61,910 nt of DNA, taken from an uncultured Prevotellaceae bacterium (GTDB lineage: Bacteria > Bacteroidota > Bacteroidia > Bacteroidales > Bacteroidaceae). Position 1 is the stretch's first letter. Each line of letters opens with the position of its first letter. The translations under genes were made by a program, and so were the position numbers. Shown here piece after piece: positions 60,273-61,910 of the stretch. Below the pieces are notes generated by a model. It saw only the letters and a program-made list of their open reading frames with translations. It made no database searches and was not told the origin of the DNA. The stretch is taken from NCBI GenBank assembly GCA_902770195.1, contig CACXSA010000034.1, forward strand, positions 1 to 61,910, read 5' to 3'.

Positions 60273-61662
60273 TTTTCATCTCGTCCAGCTGCCGCTGCAG
60301 GTCATTGATGCGCTCGTTCAGACGGTCAACGTCAGCCTGTTCCTTCTGTACCATCTGACGGTGTCCCAACTGGAAGAAGCCCTCGTAAGCTACTCCGATG
60401 TTCAGCGAGGGCTCGTTGTTATACAAGTTCTTCAGGAAGCGCTTCGAATATTCAGCCTTGATGACAATCTCCTTGATGGGATGGTAGTTCAGACCCAGCG
60501 CCATGCGCTTGATGGCGGTATAGTCGTAGTTGGTGTTCTTCGTAGCACTGGCGTAAGGGTTGTAGGCCTCGTAGCGTCCGAAGACGTACAGCTTCTGGTT
60601 CTGCTTGCGCAGGCATTCTATCTGCGAGAAGATGTTATAACCCGCCTCTATACCCACGGCGTATGCATTGCCGCTGACAAAAGCCGAGTGCTTGTAGGGC
60701 GACTTCGAGTTCAGTCGGTTATACATATACTTCAGCTGGTCGGCATCGCCCAGATAGCCGTAGTCAGCCTGTCCGCGGACTATCCAGTTATGGGCATTAT
60801 ACGTAAAGTCGATAGACCCTATCACCACCTTACCTTTATACGTCGCACCAATACCGTTGGCATCGTTAGGATAGCTGTTGCCGATAGAGTGACCGTAGTA
60901 GCCGCTCACACCGATGCGCAGGCCAGGCACAGTATAGTTGTCCACGCGCAGGGCTATGCCGTACTTGTTGGCAATATCGAACTCCAGTGGCGACTTATGC
61001 CCCTTATGAATCCACCCCACGTTCGTAAACTGGTCGGCATTCAGACCAGCCAGGAACTGTGCCTCGTAGCGGAAGTCACCATAGCGTCCCCAAAACGACA
61101 CACCCGTCTGATGCCAGGTGGAAGGCAGGATGGTATTCTCGCCCTCAGGACGATACACCGTGAAGAAATTCAGAGGTTCGTGGTGCGCATTGTTCAAGCC
61201 TACAGGCACCACGATGTGACCGGCACGGATGTTAGCCCAGGGGGCAAACGACTTCTGCAGCCAGAACTGCTCCAGTTCCACCTCGCCGCCCTTTTCCGTC
61301 TCCTGTTCCCATTCGCCGCCTTCCTCGTCTTCCTTCTCGTAGGCAATGCCGTTGCCGCCATGTTCAAACTCTATCTCAGTGCCCAGCGACCAGCCCTTGC
61401 CGAAGTCGTAGCCTAAGTATATCACAACATGGGGTATGTCGAAACGTCCGTGCGAAGGGTCGTCCTTATGCGCTTCAGGTTGACTGTAGCGGCTCACATG
61501 GTCGCTGAAAAAGTTACGCGTATAGTTTGCCTCGCCATATCCTCCAATCCTGAAGCGCGAAACATTCCTGGTCAGGCCTGTACTGTCGGCAGCACTCTGC
61601 TGTGCCTGTCCGTTCAGCCATACAGCCATTACTAATAATGTAAATACGATTCTTTTCATCAT
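60253..61662 (-). CDS. Outer-membrane porin (OprO/P-like)
   Basis: About 469 aa. Signal peptide MMKRIVFTLLVMAVWLNGQAQ, then amphipathic strands alternating with acidic loops (DFGKGWSLGTEIEFEHGG, ARGHIV-type strands) and a C-terminal coiled-coil (DVDRLNERINDLQRQLDEMK), which is unusual at the end of a porin. The frame is open to 61692, but the -7 box overlaps that codon, so ATG 61662 or 61659 is the start. First gene of the leftward porin-imelysin-DHOR-ccsBA group. Confidence 0.82.
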   Translation of the reverse strand: MMKRIVFTLLVMAVWLNGQAQQSAADSTGLTRNVSRFRIGGYGEANYTRNFFSDHVSRYSQPEAHKDDPSHGRFDIPHVVIYLGYDFGKGWSLGTEIEFEHGGNGIAYEKEDEEGGEWEQETEKGGEVELEQFWLQKSFAPWANIRAGHIVVPVGLNNAHHEPLNFFTVYRPEGENTILPSTWHQTGVSFWGRYGDFRYEAQFLAGLNADQFTNVGWIHKGHKSPLEFDIANKYGIALRVDNYTVPGLRIGVSGYYGHSIGNSYPNDANGIGATYKGKVVIGSIDFTYNAHNWIVRGQADYGYLGDADQLKYMYNRLNSKSPYKHSAFVSGNAYAVGIEAGYNIFSQIECLRKQNQKLYVFGRYEAYNPYASATKNTNYDYTAIKRMALGLNYHPIKEIVIKAEYSKRFLKNLYNNEPSLNIGVAYEGFFQLGHRQMVQKEQADVDRLNERINDLQRQLDEMKTINNKQ

Positions 61663-61689
61663 CTGTTCTTTGTTGAATAATTTCGAGTG

Positions 61690-61697
61690 CAAAGGTA
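61690..61697 (-). promoter_or_regulatory. Promoter -7 box TACCTTTG for the porin gene
   Basis: A perfect minus-strand box, ~27 nt before ATG 61662. Confidence 0.7.
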
Positions 61698-61910
61698 AAC
61701 AGAATCAAAAGAACCCACAATACCCAAAATTCGTGAAAAACAGCCGCTCCCCAATAGTTCTAGTCATTACTAATGAGGAGCGGATTGAAGGTCATTAAGT
61801 TCTCGTTTACCTAGTCGGCCTTTGGCCTTTGTAAAAGCGAGCAAAGCTCACTAAAACGGTCCATGGCCCATGCACGATGTCGTGCCCAGTGCCGTCAGGA
61901 AAGCTGTGAG
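61698..61910. other. Right-edge intergenic DNA
   Basis: Contains a stem CCGCTCC/GGAGCGG (61744-61750, 61777-61783), a fragment resembling the GCGAGCAAA part of the promoter element near 61830, and a small palindrome GCACGA-TG-TCGTGC (~61871-61884). No gene is recognisable before the window ends. Confidence 0.4.

Noticed and set aside
60256-61416. 386-aa plus-strand open frame
   Set aside because: Antisense to the porin, whose signal peptide, strands and promoter are convincing.
1-61910. tRNA, rRNA, integrase or transposase genes
   Set aside because: No cloverleaf, rRNA signature, tyrosine/serine recombinase or DDE transposase motif was recognised in any gap or frame.

Overview
The window looks like a Bacteroidales chromosome, most likely Prevotella-like. 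Almost every promoter I can recognise carries the Bacteroidetes -7 box TAnnTTTG instead of an Enterobacteria-type -10. The gene content fits: a short RpoD, a lon-tgt-LptF/G run, a C10 (streptopain) protease, a BspA-like leucine-rich repeat protein, an imelysin/di-haem oxidoreductase operon and a 'smalltalk' mini-protein. No rRNA, tRNA, integrase, transposase or CRISPR array was seen.

Layout. 0-20 kb is core genome: lon, tgt, LptF/G permease, DEAD-box helicase, rpoD, a large outer-membrane barrel candidate, an AddA/AddB-like recombination helicase-nuclease pair, then a leftward run HAD phosphatase-panB-MFS transporter, and a lipoprotein with a metallopeptidase motif. 20-24.3 kb (leftward) is a Bacteroidetes accessory module: HU-like protein, DUF4248, CHC2/Toprim primase-like protein, DUF3987 protein and an unknown 155-aa protein, with elaborate repeats between the genes. 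24.6-33.0 kb (leftward) is a defence island: a type III restriction-modification pair in the order res-mod, two overlapping unknown genes behind mod, and an AAA ATPase. 33.3-34.1 kb carries smalltalk, a two-helix membrane protein and an M15 peptidase, resembling a lysis cassette and probably the other half of the HU/DUF3987 module. 34.2-34.9 kb is a small cassette in which an unknown gene is bracketed by inverted copies of a promoter-bearing repeat. 35-45 kb holds a PLD-SNF2 helicase plus Eco57I-type methylase pair (a candidate restriction system that I cannot place in a named type), several small unknown genes, a BspA-like protein, a frameshifted gene, HicA/HicB and the 3' stump of a sugar-binding protein gene. 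45.6-61.9 kb returns to core-like functions: Cu/Zn permease with an HMA domain, C10 protease, tcdA, a secreted protein, RelA/SpoT synthetase, patatin phospholipase, and a leftward porin-imelysin-DHOR-CcsBA group that looks like an iron/cytochrome module.

Two features cut across the whole window. First, about 16 loci carry tandem arrays of a 7-nt unit (GTGAAAA, GATGTAA, GTCAGAG, GTTAACC and similar). At gene ends the purine-rich strand is the coding strand and the stop codon usually lies in the array. Several arrays are inserted in frame inside conserved proteins (AddB, RelA three times, the CHC2 protein). Second, a 75-85 bp element with a TAyCTTTG box at each end occurs at least four times and supplies promoters placed only 7-9 nt from start codons. 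All functional statements are read from motifs and context; no database search was run.
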